NCBI GenBank assembly: GCA_900472925.1
Contig: UCJU01000005.1
Location: 62,001-126,000, forward strand
Length of the DNA: 64,000 nucleotides
Direction of reading: 5' to 3'
Origin: Hyphomicrobiales bacterium
Lineage (GTDB): Bacteria > Pseudomonadota > Alphaproteobacteria > Rhizobiales > Rhizobiaceae
Under the pieces are notes generated by a model. That model ran no database searches. It worked only from the letters and a program-made list of their open reading frames with translations, and had not been told where the DNA came from. This document shows positions 26,773 to 35,778 of this stretch, piece after piece; the stretch's first letter is position 1; every line of letters starts with the position of its first letter. The translations under genes and the position numbers were made by a program.

Positions 26773-27755
26773 AATATTTCACCTATGAGCGGGTGTCGAA
26801 TCCTGCTCAAGCAGTCGAGGCGTTCGCGCGAACACCCGGAGCAAGATATATTGCGGGAGGCACAAATCTCATCGATTTGATGAAGCTCAATATAGAAGCG
26901 CCTCCACACCTGATCGATGTAAACCGCGTCGGTCTTGAACGTATAGAGGATACGGAAGAAGGCGGATTGCGGATTGGCGCTCTTGTTCGCAATACCGATG
27001 TCGCCACCGACGAGCGCGTCCGCACTGGCTATCCCGTTCTAGCGCGCGCTCTGGTATCGGGCGCATCGGGCCAATTGCGAAACAAGGCAACTGTTGGCGG
27101 AAATCTGCTCCAACGCACACGATGCATGTATTTCTATTCCGCCGATCTTCCTTGCAACAAGCGGCAGCCAGGGTCCGGATGCGCCGCGCTGGAAGGACTT
27201 TCGCGTAATCTTGCCGTCATTGGTGGGAGCGATTCCTGTATTGCGACACATCCTTCCGATATGGCGGTCGCTCTCAGAGCACTGGATGCGGTTGTCGAGA
27301 CTTTGAACCCCGACGGTAACGCAAGGGAAATACCCATTGCGGAGCTGCATGTTCTTCCGGGGCAGACACCTCACATTGAGACCGGATTGCGGCCAGGTGA
27401 ACTGATCACCGCCGTGAAGCTTCCGAAGCCTGTTGGAGGAACTCAGCGTTATCTCAAGCTTCGAGATCGGGCGTCATACGCATTCGCAAATGTGTCGATC
27501 GCATTGGTTGCGCATTTCGAAGGATCGAAGCTCACGGCGAGCCGTGTCGCTTTCGGAGGCGTGGCCCCCAAACCGTGGCGCGTTGAAATGGCAGAAAACG
27601 ATATCTCAGCAAGCCCGAACCCAGCCGATCATGTCGCCGATATCGCGTTTAACGGGGCCATGCCGACGAAACACAACGCATTCAAGTTGCCGCTCGCACG
27701 TCGCGCTCTCTCAGTTCTTTTCAGAGAAATGCAGCCTCATCCTGACGGGGTTTAA
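26769..27755 (+). CDS. FAD-binding subunit of aldehyde oxidoreductase, module 1 (PaoB-like)
   Basis: A 328-residue CO-dehydrogenase-flavoprotein-type subunit. The FAD motifs are [14 protein letters not shown] (27-40) and [12 protein letters not shown] (108-119). Cysteines 119, 129, 138 and 157 (TRC, PCNKR, GSGC, DSC) match the insert that holds an extra [4Fe-4S] cluster in E. coli PaoB. The ATG overlaps the small-subunit stop by four bases (ATGA), showing tight coupling. It passes electrons from the iron-sulfur centres to the acceptor. Confidence 0.93.
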   Translation: MKYFTYERVSNPAQAVEAFARTPGARYIAGGTNLIDLMKLNIEAPPHLIDVNRVGLERIEDTEEGGLRIGALVRNTDVATDERVRTGYPVLARALVSGASGQLRNKATVGGNLLQRTRCMYFYSADLPCNKRQPGSGCAALEGLSRNLAVIGGSDSCIATHPSDMAVALRALDAVVETLNPDGNAREIPIAELHVLPGQTPHIETGLRPGELITAVKLPKPVGGTQRYLKLRDRASYAFANVSIALVAHFEGSKLTASRVAFGGVAPKPWRVEMAENDISASPNPADHVADIAFNGAMPTKHNAFKLPLARRALSVLFREMQPHPDGV

Positions 27756-27938
27756 AAAGGCGTCACTGAACACCGCATGTCGCGGCGCCTGTAGGATTGC
27801 TTACACCAGCTGAAACCATACCGGCAGTTGTTGTATGATGAATATGCCTCGATAAGACGGGTATCGCCGTACGCGAATACTGTCCGCCTTCACGTTCACT
27901 TTTTCATGACTCTATGATTCCAAAACGTAGGAGAGACT

Positions 27939-28709
27939 ATGTATAAGATTGCTTTGGCTTGGATCGCCGCTGCCCTTGTATTTTCTTCACCCGTTCAGGC
28001 AGCAGACACCGACAAACCGACCATTGTTCTCGTTCACGGCGCTTTCGCCGATGGCGGCAGTTGGAATGGTGTCATCAAGTCTTTGACGAAAGACGGTTTT
28101 CGCACAGTGGCCGTCGCAAACCCCTTGCGCGGTGTGAAATCTGACGCCGGATACCTTTCCTCGATTATCGACAGCATCAAAACGCCTGTGGTGCTGGTCG
28201 GCCATTCCTACGGCGGCTCGGTCATTTCCGTAGCGGCCGCAGGTCATACAAATGTAAAATCTCTCGTATTTGTTTCGGCCTTTGCACCCGACACCGGCGA
28301 GTCAGCCGCAACACTTTCCGGCAAGTACCCCGGGAGTTCCCTGGCATCGGCTCTGGCCGAGCCTGTTGGATTGGCCGGGGGAGGATCGGATCTTTATATC
28401 GATCAGAAGAAGTTTCATCAGCAGTTCGCACACGACGTTTCCCGCAACGAAGCGGCGCTGATGGCCGCAACGCAGCGACCTGTAACGAACGCCGCTCTCG
28501 ACGAGCCATCAGGCGAGCCTGCCTGGAAAACAATTCCCTCATGGTTCATCTATGGAAGTGGCGACAAGAACATTCCACCAGCGAGCATGAAGTTCATGGC
28601 TGATCGCGCCGGTTCCAAACAGACGGTTGTCATCCCCGACGCATCCCACGTTGTGATGGTTTCTCATCCGAAAGCGGTTGCAGACCTGATCAAAAAAGCT
28701 GCGAAGTAA
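27939..28709 (+). CDS. Secreted alpha/beta hydrolase (SABP2/methylesterase-like)
   Basis: A 256-residue alpha/beta hydrolase with an N-terminal signal peptide (ALAWIAAALVFSSPVQA, cleavage about residue 21). The fold motifs are VLVHGAFADGGSWNGVI (30-46), nucleophile Ser90 in VLVGHSYGGSVI, and the C-terminal His in IPDASHVVMVSHP. This subgroup resembles plant salicylate/jasmonate methylesterases and small bacterial esterases. A GTAGGAGAG ribosome site precedes the ATG. It is 180 bases after module 1, probably a separate unit. Confidence 0.88.
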   Translation: MYKIALAWIAAALVFSSPVQAADTDKPTIVLVHGAFADGGSWNGVIKSLTKDGFRTVAVANPLRGVKSDAGYLSSIIDSIKTPVVLVGHSYGGSVISVAAAGHTNVKSLVFVSAFAPDTGESAATLSGKYPGSSLASALAEPVGLAGGGSDLYIDQKKFHQQFAHDVSRNEAALMAATQRPVTNAALDEPSGEPAWKTIPSWFIYGSGDKNIPPASMKFMADRAGSKQTVVIPDASHVVMVSHPKAVADLIKKAAK

Positions 28710-28809
28710 CAATTGCATCGGGACGCGCGAGGCAATCGTGTGTCCCGATATCTCTAAGAACCAGCGTCGTACGCATGCACGAAGCGCGAATTATTGGAAG
28801 GTTCTTTAC

Positions 28810-29502
28810 ATGACCACAAAAAACGCACTCTCGGTTGGATTTCTTCTTTTCCCGCAATTGACCCAGCTCGACCTTACCGGACCTTACGAGGTCTTTGCGC
28901 GAGCTCCAGATATGACCGTTCATCTCATTTGGAAAAATCGTGAACCCGTTTTGTCGGACTCAAATTTGGCGATTGTGCCCACCACGACATTTGCCGAATG
29001 CCCACCCATCGACATCATATGCGTGCCCGGTGGACCGGGCCAGGTCGATCTGATGGAAGACCAGGAAACATTGGCTTTCCTGAAGCGCGTTGCGAGCACC
29101 GCAAAACTCGTAACGTCCGTCTGCACAGGCTCACTGATCCTTGGCGCTGCCGGGCTGTTGAAAGGCTATCGTGCAACATCGCACTGGTCTTCGATTGATC
29201 AGCTATCGCTGCTGGGTGCGGAGCCTGTACACGAGCGCGTCGTATGGGACAGAAACCGCGTCACTGGCGCCGGGGTTACGTCAGGCATAGATTTCGCCTT
29301 GACCGTCGTCGCGGATCTTTACGGCAGCGATATTGCACAGGGGATTCAGCTCGCGCTCGAGTATGATCCAAAGCCGCCATTCAAGACAGGATCGCCTGCC
29401 GAGGCACCCGAAGCTTTGGTAGAGGCCGCCAGAAGCGCCATGGTGGCGCCGCTTGCCAGAAGACGCGCTGTCACAGAACGGGCAGCAAAAGGCCTGCTTT
29501 GA
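28810..29502 (+). CDS. DJ-1/PfpI family protein (isonitrile hydratase-like)
   Basis: A 230-residue DJ-1/PfpI-type glutamine-amidotransferase-like protein. The nucleophile elbow is LVTSVCTGSLILGAAGLL (cysteine about residue 103), and IICVPGGPGQVDLM and ATSHWSS follow the isonitrile-hydratase subfamily pattern. Members hydrate isonitriles to N-formyl compounds or are of unknown role. The ATG at 28810 follows GGAAGG; an upstream in-frame ATG is less likely. It is followed by an AraC regulator, a common pairing with this family. Confidence 0.87.
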   Translation: MTTKNALSVGFLLFPQLTQLDLTGPYEVFARAPDMTVHLIWKNREPVLSDSNLAIVPTTTFAECPPIDIICVPGGPGQVDLMEDQETLAFLKRVASTAKLVTSVCTGSLILGAAGLLKGYRATSHWSSIDQLSLLGAEPVHERVVWDRNRVTGAGVTSGIDFALTVVADLYGSDIAQGIQLALEYDPKPPFKTGSPAEAPEALVEAARSAMVAPLARRRAVTERAAKGLL

Positions 29503-29589
29503 GCAGGTGAGCGAAAACCCGAAAAACCAGCAAGTGCTTTGCAAAGCAAACACCTGGAATTTGGCACATCTGCGAAAGAGTTGAATCTG

Positions 29590-30513
29590 ATGGAAACCCG
29601 GCAGCCTCGCTTCGATCCAGAGAGTTTGCTCTCATCCGAGTCCCAGCCATGTAGCCTGATGCAGTCCAGCAGAACACTGGATTGGTCCGACCTGTTGCTC
29701 GATGTCCAGCGAGGGTATGGGCAGTCGAGCATCTTCGAGACACACAGCACCGGCGACATCTCACTGGTGGTCAAGCTTAAAGGTTGCTCGTCCGTGAAGG
29801 TTCTGACGAATGGACGATGGCAGCATGCATTTTACGAGGTCGGATGCGGCGGTCTCACGGCCAGACACCAGACCAATCGGCTACAATTTGAGGTTCAAAA
29901 AAGTGACCCTTTCGCGGAAACGGCTCACCTCTATCTCGCTCAAGTGGTCCTTGACGAGGTTGCAGAAGATTATCGCCGCATCGGTGCTCGCGACATCGAT
30001 AGACACCTGAATGCATTGGTGTTCTCCGACGAAACGATTTTTCACACGACATTGGCACTCACACGGGCCCTTACCGCTGGTGCGCCAAGCCTTTATGCCG
30101 AACAAACCGTCAGTTTTCTGAGTGCCCATCTGCTTTCGCAGCATGCCGCGTGGTGGAACCCTGACAATGATGGCCGTACGAGCCACCAGCTTACGGACCG
30201 TCGTCTAAGACGGGCGGTTGAATACATGTCCGTCTCATTGGACTTGCCACTAACGCTTCACGACATCGCAGCCGAGGCGGGTTTGAGTAAACATCACTTC
30301 CTGCGTGAGTTCCGCGCAGTGACAGGTTCGACACCGTTCAAATACCTGCAAAAATTGCGACTGGAGACGGCGCGACGGCTGCTGCGGACGTCGCAGCTTC
30401 CTGTTGCCGAAATCGGTTATCGATGCGGGTTCACGCGTGCCAGCAATTTCTCAACGGTCTTCACCAATCATTTTGGAGCGACCCCGACCGTCTACAGATC
30501 GACTGCAGGATAG
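29590..30513 (+). CDS. AraC family transcriptional regulator
   Basis: A 307-residue regulator. The N-terminal 180 residues are an AraC-ligand-like domain. The C-terminal double helix-turn-helix is visible as TLHDIAAEAGLSKHHFLREFRAVTGSTPFKYL and VAEIGYRCGFTRASNFSTVFTNHFG (split for reading). The ATG 29590 start is chosen because upstream in-frame starts have no ribosome site. It lies between the PfpI gene and the module 2 region, and may control either. Confidence 0.9.
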   Translation: METRQPRFDPESLLSSESQPCSLMQSSRTLDWSDLLLDVQRGYGQSSIFETHSTGDISLVVKLKGCSSVKVLTNGRWQHAFYEVGCGGLTARHQTNRLQFEVQKSDPFAETAHLYLAQVVLDEVAEDYRRIGARDIDRHLNALVFSDETIFHTTLALTRALTAGAPSLYAEQTVSFLSAHLLSQHAAWWNPDNDGRTSHQLTDRRLRRAVEYMSVSLDLPLTLHDIAAEAGLSKHHFLREFRAVTGSTPFKYLQKLRLETARRLLRTSQLPVAEIGYRCGFTRASNFSTVFTNHFGATPTVYRSTAG

Positions 30514-30720
30514 ACCGTGAGAAGCGCCTCTCCGGTGCGCGGCAAACACTGACCGGATTGTAAGTTTGCGCAATCCAACAACCTTAAACCCACAGCAGTT
30601 GGGGACTTTCGTCATATTGCTAATTGATTTCGCAGGATCGGCAAATGGCAGAAACAGACTGGAAGACCAGACGGTCGCAGATAATGATGGGAAGTTCGCA
30701 GTCATATTCTTTGGAGCTCA

Positions 30721-31668
30721 ATGATGGCCCGTGCACAACACCAGCTAAAGCCCGATGAAGACGCTTTGCAAAATGCTCTTCAGGGAATAGCGGACAGTTT
30801 CATTGAATGGCCACGGGCGCCGACTCTTCGGTATCCGGATGCGTGTGGACTTGAATTCGAGCATATTTGGTTTCCGTCCGAGGACGGACTTCCGCTTCAA
30901 GGTTGGTTCATTCCCGCCTCAGGATCCAGAAAGATCATTATCGCCAACCATCCACGTTGGCTGGACCGCGCTGACTTACCGCCTCATTTGATACCCTTGT
31001 TCGGCAGCCGGACGGCTAAAGGCCCTGAGAGCGATTTCATTGCAGACTATAAAATTCTGCACGATGCCGGATACAATATCCTTGCCTACGATCTGCGAAA
31101 TTTCGGGCCAGTCGGGGCAGTCAATGGCAGCGTCTTTTCTGGTGGCCGCCATGAATCGCGAGACGTGATCGGAGCGCTACGTTATGTCCGCAGCCGCCGC
31201 GATTTGCGTCATATGTCGATAGGACTGTTCAGTCGCTGTATCGGTGCAAACGCGACACTCTTTGCTATGACGCGCAGACAAGATGTGTTTGTCGACGTTC
31301 GTTTTATGATTTGCGCTCAGCCATTTTTCGTTGAGGCGGTGCTGAACCGGGCGTTCGAGAGGCTAGGAATTCCGCATTGCTGTTTCGATGATCTTGATAA
31401 CCGGGTCTATCTGAATACCGGTTTTAAAATTGCGCAATTCAGCCCAATCCCGTGGGCGAAAAGCGTGGCTATTCCCGCATTACTCTATCAGGCAACTGTC
31501 GATTGCTGCAGCAACCCGGAGGACATCCAGACTGCTTACGACGCCATACCCTGCCCCCAAAAAAAGCTGGTCCGCATCGATGGCAAGAACGGCTCTTCGG
31601 ACGGATACGCCTACTTTCAGAGACAGCCAAACGAGATTCTGTCGTGGTGTGAGGAACACATGACCTGA
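30721..31668 (+). CDS. Alpha/beta-hydrolase-fold protein with non-canonical catalytic residues
   Basis: A 315-residue protein with the alpha/beta hydrolase layout: LQGWFIPASGSRKIIIANHPRW, NILAYDLRNFG (about 119-129) and the elbow strand IGLFSRCIGANA. The nucleophile position is Cys173 in S-R-C-I-G rather than Ser in GxSxG. The usual catalytic-His segment near the end reads KNGSSDGYAYF, with no His. It is thus either a cysteine hydrolase of dienelactone-hydrolase style with a displaced His, or a non-catalytic member. Two ATGs in tandem (30721 and 30724) follow GGAG. Confidence 0.75.
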   Translation: MMARAQHQLKPDEDALQNALQGIADSFIEWPRAPTLRYPDACGLEFEHIWFPSEDGLPLQGWFIPASGSRKIIIANHPRWLDRADLPPHLIPLFGSRTAKGPESDFIADYKILHDAGYNILAYDLRNFGPVGAVNGSVFSGGRHESRDVIGALRYVRSRRDLRHMSIGLFSRCIGANATLFAMTRRQDVFVDVRFMICAQPFFVEAVLNRAFERLGIPHCCFDDLDNRVYLNTGFKIAQFSPIPWAKSVAIPALLYQATVDCCSNPEDIQTAYDAIPCPQKKLVRIDGKNGSSDGYAYFQRQPNEILSWCEEHMT

Positions 31669-31786
31669 CGTCACCTGAGGAGATCGTCACCAGATGCCCA
31701 CTCGAAGTTCCGGGTTCGATCTGAAGATACGACGATCGCAAGCAATTATTCGCTGAGTTCGTAAAGACACATCAGGAGAAGCCATC

Positions 31787-32416
31787 GTGCCACAGAATAT
31801 AGAAGCAGACGGAAATCAGGAGTTTGGTTTCACCCGCAGGGAAGTTGTGATCGGGGCGGTTGGCTTCGGCGTTTCGGAATTCACATGGGGATCGATTTCT
31901 ACCGCGGAGGCACAACAACCGGCCACTGGAACAATCGACTATCTTGATCGGGTGCCGGTTTCAATGAGAGTCAACGGTCAGGAGATCGCCGAAACCCTCG
32001 ATCCCCGGACCTCATTGCTGGATTTTCTGCGCGAAACAAGAGGTCTCTTTGGCACAAAGAAAGGCTGCGACCATGGCCAGTGCGGGGCCTGTACGGTTCA
32101 CGTCGATGGCGCACGCGTCGCATCTTGCCTCACACCCGTCGTGCAATGCGAGAAACGCTTGGTTGAGACAATCGAAAGTATCGCACGCGAGGGCCAATTG
32201 CATGCGATGCAGCAGGCTTTCATCGATCATGACGCCATGCAGTGCGGCTATTGTACACCGGGTCAGATTATGGCTGCGATAGCATGTGTGCGGGAGGGCC
32301 ATGCCGGATCTCGCACGGAAATCAAGGAATTCATGAGCGGCAATCTCTGTCGATGCGGTGCGTATGAAAACATCGTCAGCGCAATCGAAGATGCCCGCAC
32401 GAAGATGGAGAGCTGA
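31787..32416 (+). CDS. [2Fe-2S] subunit of aldehyde oxidoreductase, module 2, Tat-exported (PaoA-like)
   Basis: A 209-residue iron-sulfur subunit with a twin-arginine leader ([18 protein letters not shown], Arg17-Arg18). The first cluster uses C94, C99, C102 and C114; the second uses C153, C156, C188 and C190 ([19 protein letters not shown]). GTG start at 31787 with a CAGGAGAA site 6 bases upstream. As in PaoA, the signal on this subunit would carry the folded three-subunit enzyme to the periplasm. Spacing to the FAD gene is 2 bases. Confidence 0.94.
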   Translation: MPQNIEADGNQEFGFTRREVVIGAVGFGVSEFTWGSISTAEAQQPATGTIDYLDRVPVSMRVNGQEIAETLDPRTSLLDFLRETRGLFGTKKGCDHGQCGACTVHVDGARVASCLTPVVQCEKRLVETIESIAREGQLHAMQQAFIDHDAMQCGYCTPGQIMAAIACVREGHAGSRTEIKEFMSGNLCRCGAYENIVSAIEDARTKMES

Positions 32417-32418
32417 AC

Positions 32419-33402
32419 ATGCATCCTTTCTCCTATTTTCGGGCGAGCGGTGCTGATGATGTCAATAAGGCGCTTCGCGATGAGGGAACACGCATCCTCG
32501 CAGGCGGCACCACCCTCTACGACTTGATGAAATTGGATGTCGAAAATCCTGCGAAGGTTGTCGATATTAGCGGGCTTGCGCCGCAGCCGATCCGCGTCGA
32601 AAACGACACGCTGATACTGGATTCACTGCTCCGCATGAGCCAGGCTGCGCAGAACGAAACGCTTCGTCTCCGGTCCCCTGCCCTGCGAGAAGCACTCATG
32701 CTGGCAGCCTCGCAGCAGCTGCGAAATATGGCAACCCTCGGCGGCAATCTGCTCCAAAGAACCCGCTGTAGCTACTTTCGCCATGGTGAACCTTATGCGT
32801 GCAACAAGCGCCAGCCAGCATCTGGTTGCGCGGCGCTTGAGGGTCTGAATAGAAACCACGCGCTTTTCGGTGGATCGAATGCATGTATAGCCGTTTATCC
32901 CGGTGACTTCGCAACGGCACTGGCCGCTTTCGACGCGAGGGTCGAAATTACAGGTCCATCTGGCGTAAGGGAGCTGGATCTTGTCGATCTTCACCGGGAG
33001 CCCGGCGAAACTCCCCATCTGGAGACCCATCTGCGCCCGGACGAGTTCATCAAAGCGATACATGTACCGCTGACGAAAGCCGCCCGCTCGTCCACTTACG
33101 TGAAAATCCGTGATCGCGAGTCCTATGCCTTCGCCCTCGTTTCGGCAGCGGCAGGCATAGAAATGGAGGGAGACATTGTTCGGGATGTGCGCATCGCGCT
33201 GGGAGGCGTAGCTACCCGACCATGGCGATCGGCAGCCGCAGAACAAGCACTCATCGGTCGTCCCTTGAATGACGATACAGCACAGGCAGCCGGTCGTGCA
33301 GCATTCGCAGGCGCTTCAACCACCCGCCACAACGCCTTCAAGACCGAGCTTGGGGCGCGGGTCGTTGCCGATGCCCTCATGATTGCAAAGACAAGGATCT
33401 GA
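32419..33402 (+). CDS. FAD-binding subunit of aldehyde oxidoreductase, module 2 (PaoB-like)
   Basis: A 327-residue flavoprotein subunit. ILAGGTTLYDLMKLD (26-40) and [12 protein letters not shown] are the FAD motifs. Cys117, 128, 137 and 156 mark the PaoB-type extra [4Fe-4S] site (RTRC, ACNKR, ASGC, NAC). Middle gene of a tightly packed small-FAD-large operon; the large-subunit ATG follows 3 bases after the stop. Confidence 0.93.
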   Translation: MHPFSYFRASGADDVNKALRDEGTRILAGGTTLYDLMKLDVENPAKVVDISGLAPQPIRVENDTLILDSLLRMSQAAQNETLRLRSPALREALMLAASQQLRNMATLGGNLLQRTRCSYFRHGEPYACNKRQPASGCAALEGLNRNHALFGGSNACIAVYPGDFATALAAFDARVEITGPSGVRELDLVDLHREPGETPHLETHLRPDEFIKAIHVPLTKAARSSTYVKIRDRESYAFALVSAAAGIEMEGDIVRDVRIALGGVATRPWRSAAAEQALIGRPLNDDTAQAAGRAAFAGASTTRHNAFKTELGARVVADALMIAKTRI

Positions 33403-33405
33403 AAC

Positions 33406-35586
33406 ATGGCAGACACGCAGTTTCCCAATATCGTTCGCGTCGATGCACATGCCAAAGTCATGGGCGCTCCGATCTACGCTGCCGACATGCGAAGCGAGGG
33501 GCAACTGCATGCCGTCTTCGCAGTTGCAACCGTTGCCAAGGGCAAGATCTCCGAGATCGACGTTTCAGCGGCCCGTGCTCTGGCACGTGTGAAGATGGTG
33601 GTCACGCACAAGGATGTTCATCAGGACCTGAAGCCCGCTGGTTTTCTCCTGAGTGGTGGCTATGCCTTCCAGAGCCTTAATCCCTTGGCGAGCGAAGTGA
33701 TCGCGCATCGTGGCCAGCCGATCGCCATGGTGGTAGCCGACACGCTGGAGGTTGCTCTGCATGCACGCACTCTGATCCGCGTCGTGTACGAGAAGGAGCT
33801 GTTCGCTGCGTCAATCTCGAGCAGTGGAACAAACACAATCGCGCAGGCAGAGTCTCCACTGCCTCAACAGCTCTTTGCCGATACTGTCGCCGGAGATGCC
33901 GTGACTGCATTAGCAAGCGCTGTTGAAGTTGTCGACGCGAGCTTCTACAGCCCCCCTCAACATCAAAATCCCATAGAGCTGGTTGCAACTGTTGCAACCT
34001 GGGAAGATGACAAGCTCATCATTCATGAAGGCACGCAAAATGCTGGCGCGATAAAATTCGGTGTGGCGCAAAGCCTCGGGATTCCTCCGGAGAACGTAAC
34101 GGTCATTTCTCCACATACCGGCGGAGGATTTGGACAGAAGAATTCCATGCAGATGCAGACGACCCTCGTGGCATGGGCCGCACGGGAGCTCGGCGGATCG
34201 GTCAAAATGGTGGTTCCCCGTGACCAGCTTTTTACCAATGCGAGCTTCCGTCCTGAATCACGTCATAGGGTTCGGCTCGGTGCGGATAAGGATGGTCGCA
34301 TTACCTCGACTCTCTACGATGTCGATGCCCAAAGCTCACGGCATGACCTTTTCCCGTTGGACTATACGAGCGCAGCGGCACGGCTCTACGGGATACCGAA
34401 CTTCAAGGGCTTCCAGAGGATCGTGCAGACGGATGTGCAAACGCCGGGATATATGCGGGCACCATATGAGCACTTCGCATCCTTTGCTCTCGACACAGCC
34501 GTCGATGAGATGGCGGCGCGGTTCGAACGTGATCCGGTGGAGTACAGGCTATCGCTGGATACGGACAAAGATCCGGTTTCCGGCCTACCTCTCTCTTCAC
34601 GTTTCCTCAACGAATGCCTTACGCGCGGAGCGCAACGGTTCGGCTGGTCATCGCGCAACCCGAAGCCAGGCTCCATAAAAGCGGAAAACGGTGATCTGAT
34701 CGGCATGGGCGTGGGGTGCGGGTGTTATAAGGCCGCCACCGCGGCTGCGGTGGCAACACTGAAAATGTCGCGGGATGGCGACGTCTCAGTCTCGGTCGGT
34801 GTGCACGAGATGGGTCAGGGCATTCGAACCGCCTTGGCAAATGCAGTTGCCCGAAAACTTGGCATTGATCCTGCCAAGGTGGATGCCGTCATTGGCGACA
34901 CGCGTGGCGCGCCCCAGCATCTAACCGCAGGTTCGTGGGGAACGGCGACGGCAGTTCCAGCGGCTGAGCAAGCAGCCGAAAAGCTTCTTCTGGAGCTCGG
35001 ACCCAATCCGCAATCGGCCATCGCAAAACAGGGCTTGGACAGCTATGAAGTCCGCATCGAAAGGCGCGCGCCGGGACAGCCCGCACAACTCGCCGAAGCG
35101 CTTCACTCCGGACGTCCTGCACCATGGGGGCCGATCTATGGTGAGTTCATAAGCTATAGTTACATCGCCCATTTCGTTGAAGTTCGCGTCGAGCCGACGA
35201 CGCGGCGGATACGCGTTGCGCGTGTCGTAAGCGTGGCTGATTGCGGTCGCGTGATAAGCCCGCGTACGGCCGAGAGCCAGGTCAAAGGGGGCGTTGTCTG
35301 GGGCATCGGAGCCGCGTTACGGGAAGCAACTGAAGTTGATCCGCGTTATGGCGGTTTCCTGAACACCGATATCGCCGAATACATCGTTCCCGTAAACGCT
35401 GACATCGGTCGCACGGAAGTCGAGTTCATTGACCGCCCAGATCCCCTTATCAACAGCACTGGTATCAAAGGTCTCGGCGAGGTCGTCATGACAGGCGTGG
35501 CTGCGGCGATTGGCAATGCGGTCTGGCATGCAACGGGACGTCGGCTCCGCACATTACCGATCAGAGTGGAAGACGTCCTTGCATAG
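33406..35586 (+). CDS. Molybdenum-binding subunit of aldehyde oxidoreductase, module 2 (PaoC-like)
   Basis: A 726-residue large subunit. It starts NIVRVDAHAKVMGAPIYAAD; the Moco loop is HTGGGFGQKNSMQMQ (about 240-254); YMRAPYEHFASFALDTAVDEM follows; and the catalytic Glu692 lies in GLGEVVMTGVAAAIGNAVWHATG. It is clearly diverged from the module 1 and 3 copies over its whole length (for example at RAPYEHF against RAPGKST and RAPGEMT), which suggests a different aldehyde or heterocycle. Confidence 0.93.
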   Translation: MADTQFPNIVRVDAHAKVMGAPIYAADMRSEGQLHAVFAVATVAKGKISEIDVSAARALARVKMVVTHKDVHQDLKPAGFLLSGGYAFQSLNPLASEVIAHRGQPIAMVVADTLEVALHARTLIRVVYEKELFAASISSSGTNTIAQAESPLPQQLFADTVAGDAVTALASAVEVVDASFYSPPQHQNPIELVATVATWEDDKLIIHEGTQNAGAIKFGVAQSLGIPPENVTVISPHTGGGFGQKNSMQMQTTLVAWAARELGGSVKMVVPRDQLFTNASFRPESRHRVRLGADKDGRITSTLYDVDAQSSRHDLFPLDYTSAAARLYGIPNFKGFQRIVQTDVQTPGYMRAPYEHFASFALDTAVDEMAARFERDPVEYRLSLDTDKDPVSGLPLSSRFLNECLTRGAQRFGWSSRNPKPGSIKAENGDLIGMGVGCGCYKAATAAAVATLKMSRDGDVSVSVGVHEMGQGIRTALANAVARKLGIDPAKVDAVIGDTRGAPQHLTAGSWGTATAVPAAEQAAEKLLLELGPNPQSAIAKQGLDSYEVRIERRAPGQPAQLAEALHSGRPAPWGPIYGEFISYSYIAHFVEVRVEPTTRRIRVARVVSVADCGRVISPRTAESQVKGGVVWGIGAALREATEVDPRYGGFLNTDIAEYIVPVNADIGRTEVEFIDRPDPLINSTGIKGLGEVVMTGVAAAIGNAVWHATGRRLRTLPIRVEDVLA

Positions 35587-35778
35587 CGGCGCCTGTGAAA
35601 GGATAGCCTGCCATATGGGATAACTGATCAAAACCCCTACAGGGCGCACGATGCTCTCTGATTGGATGCGCCCAATACCCGAAAATCTATCGCCAAGAAA
35701 ATTTGGTGACAACAGGTCAGAGCATGGACGCCAACCCACAGGGCCATGCTCCTGAAAGAAGACTATCCAGGAGTGAAT

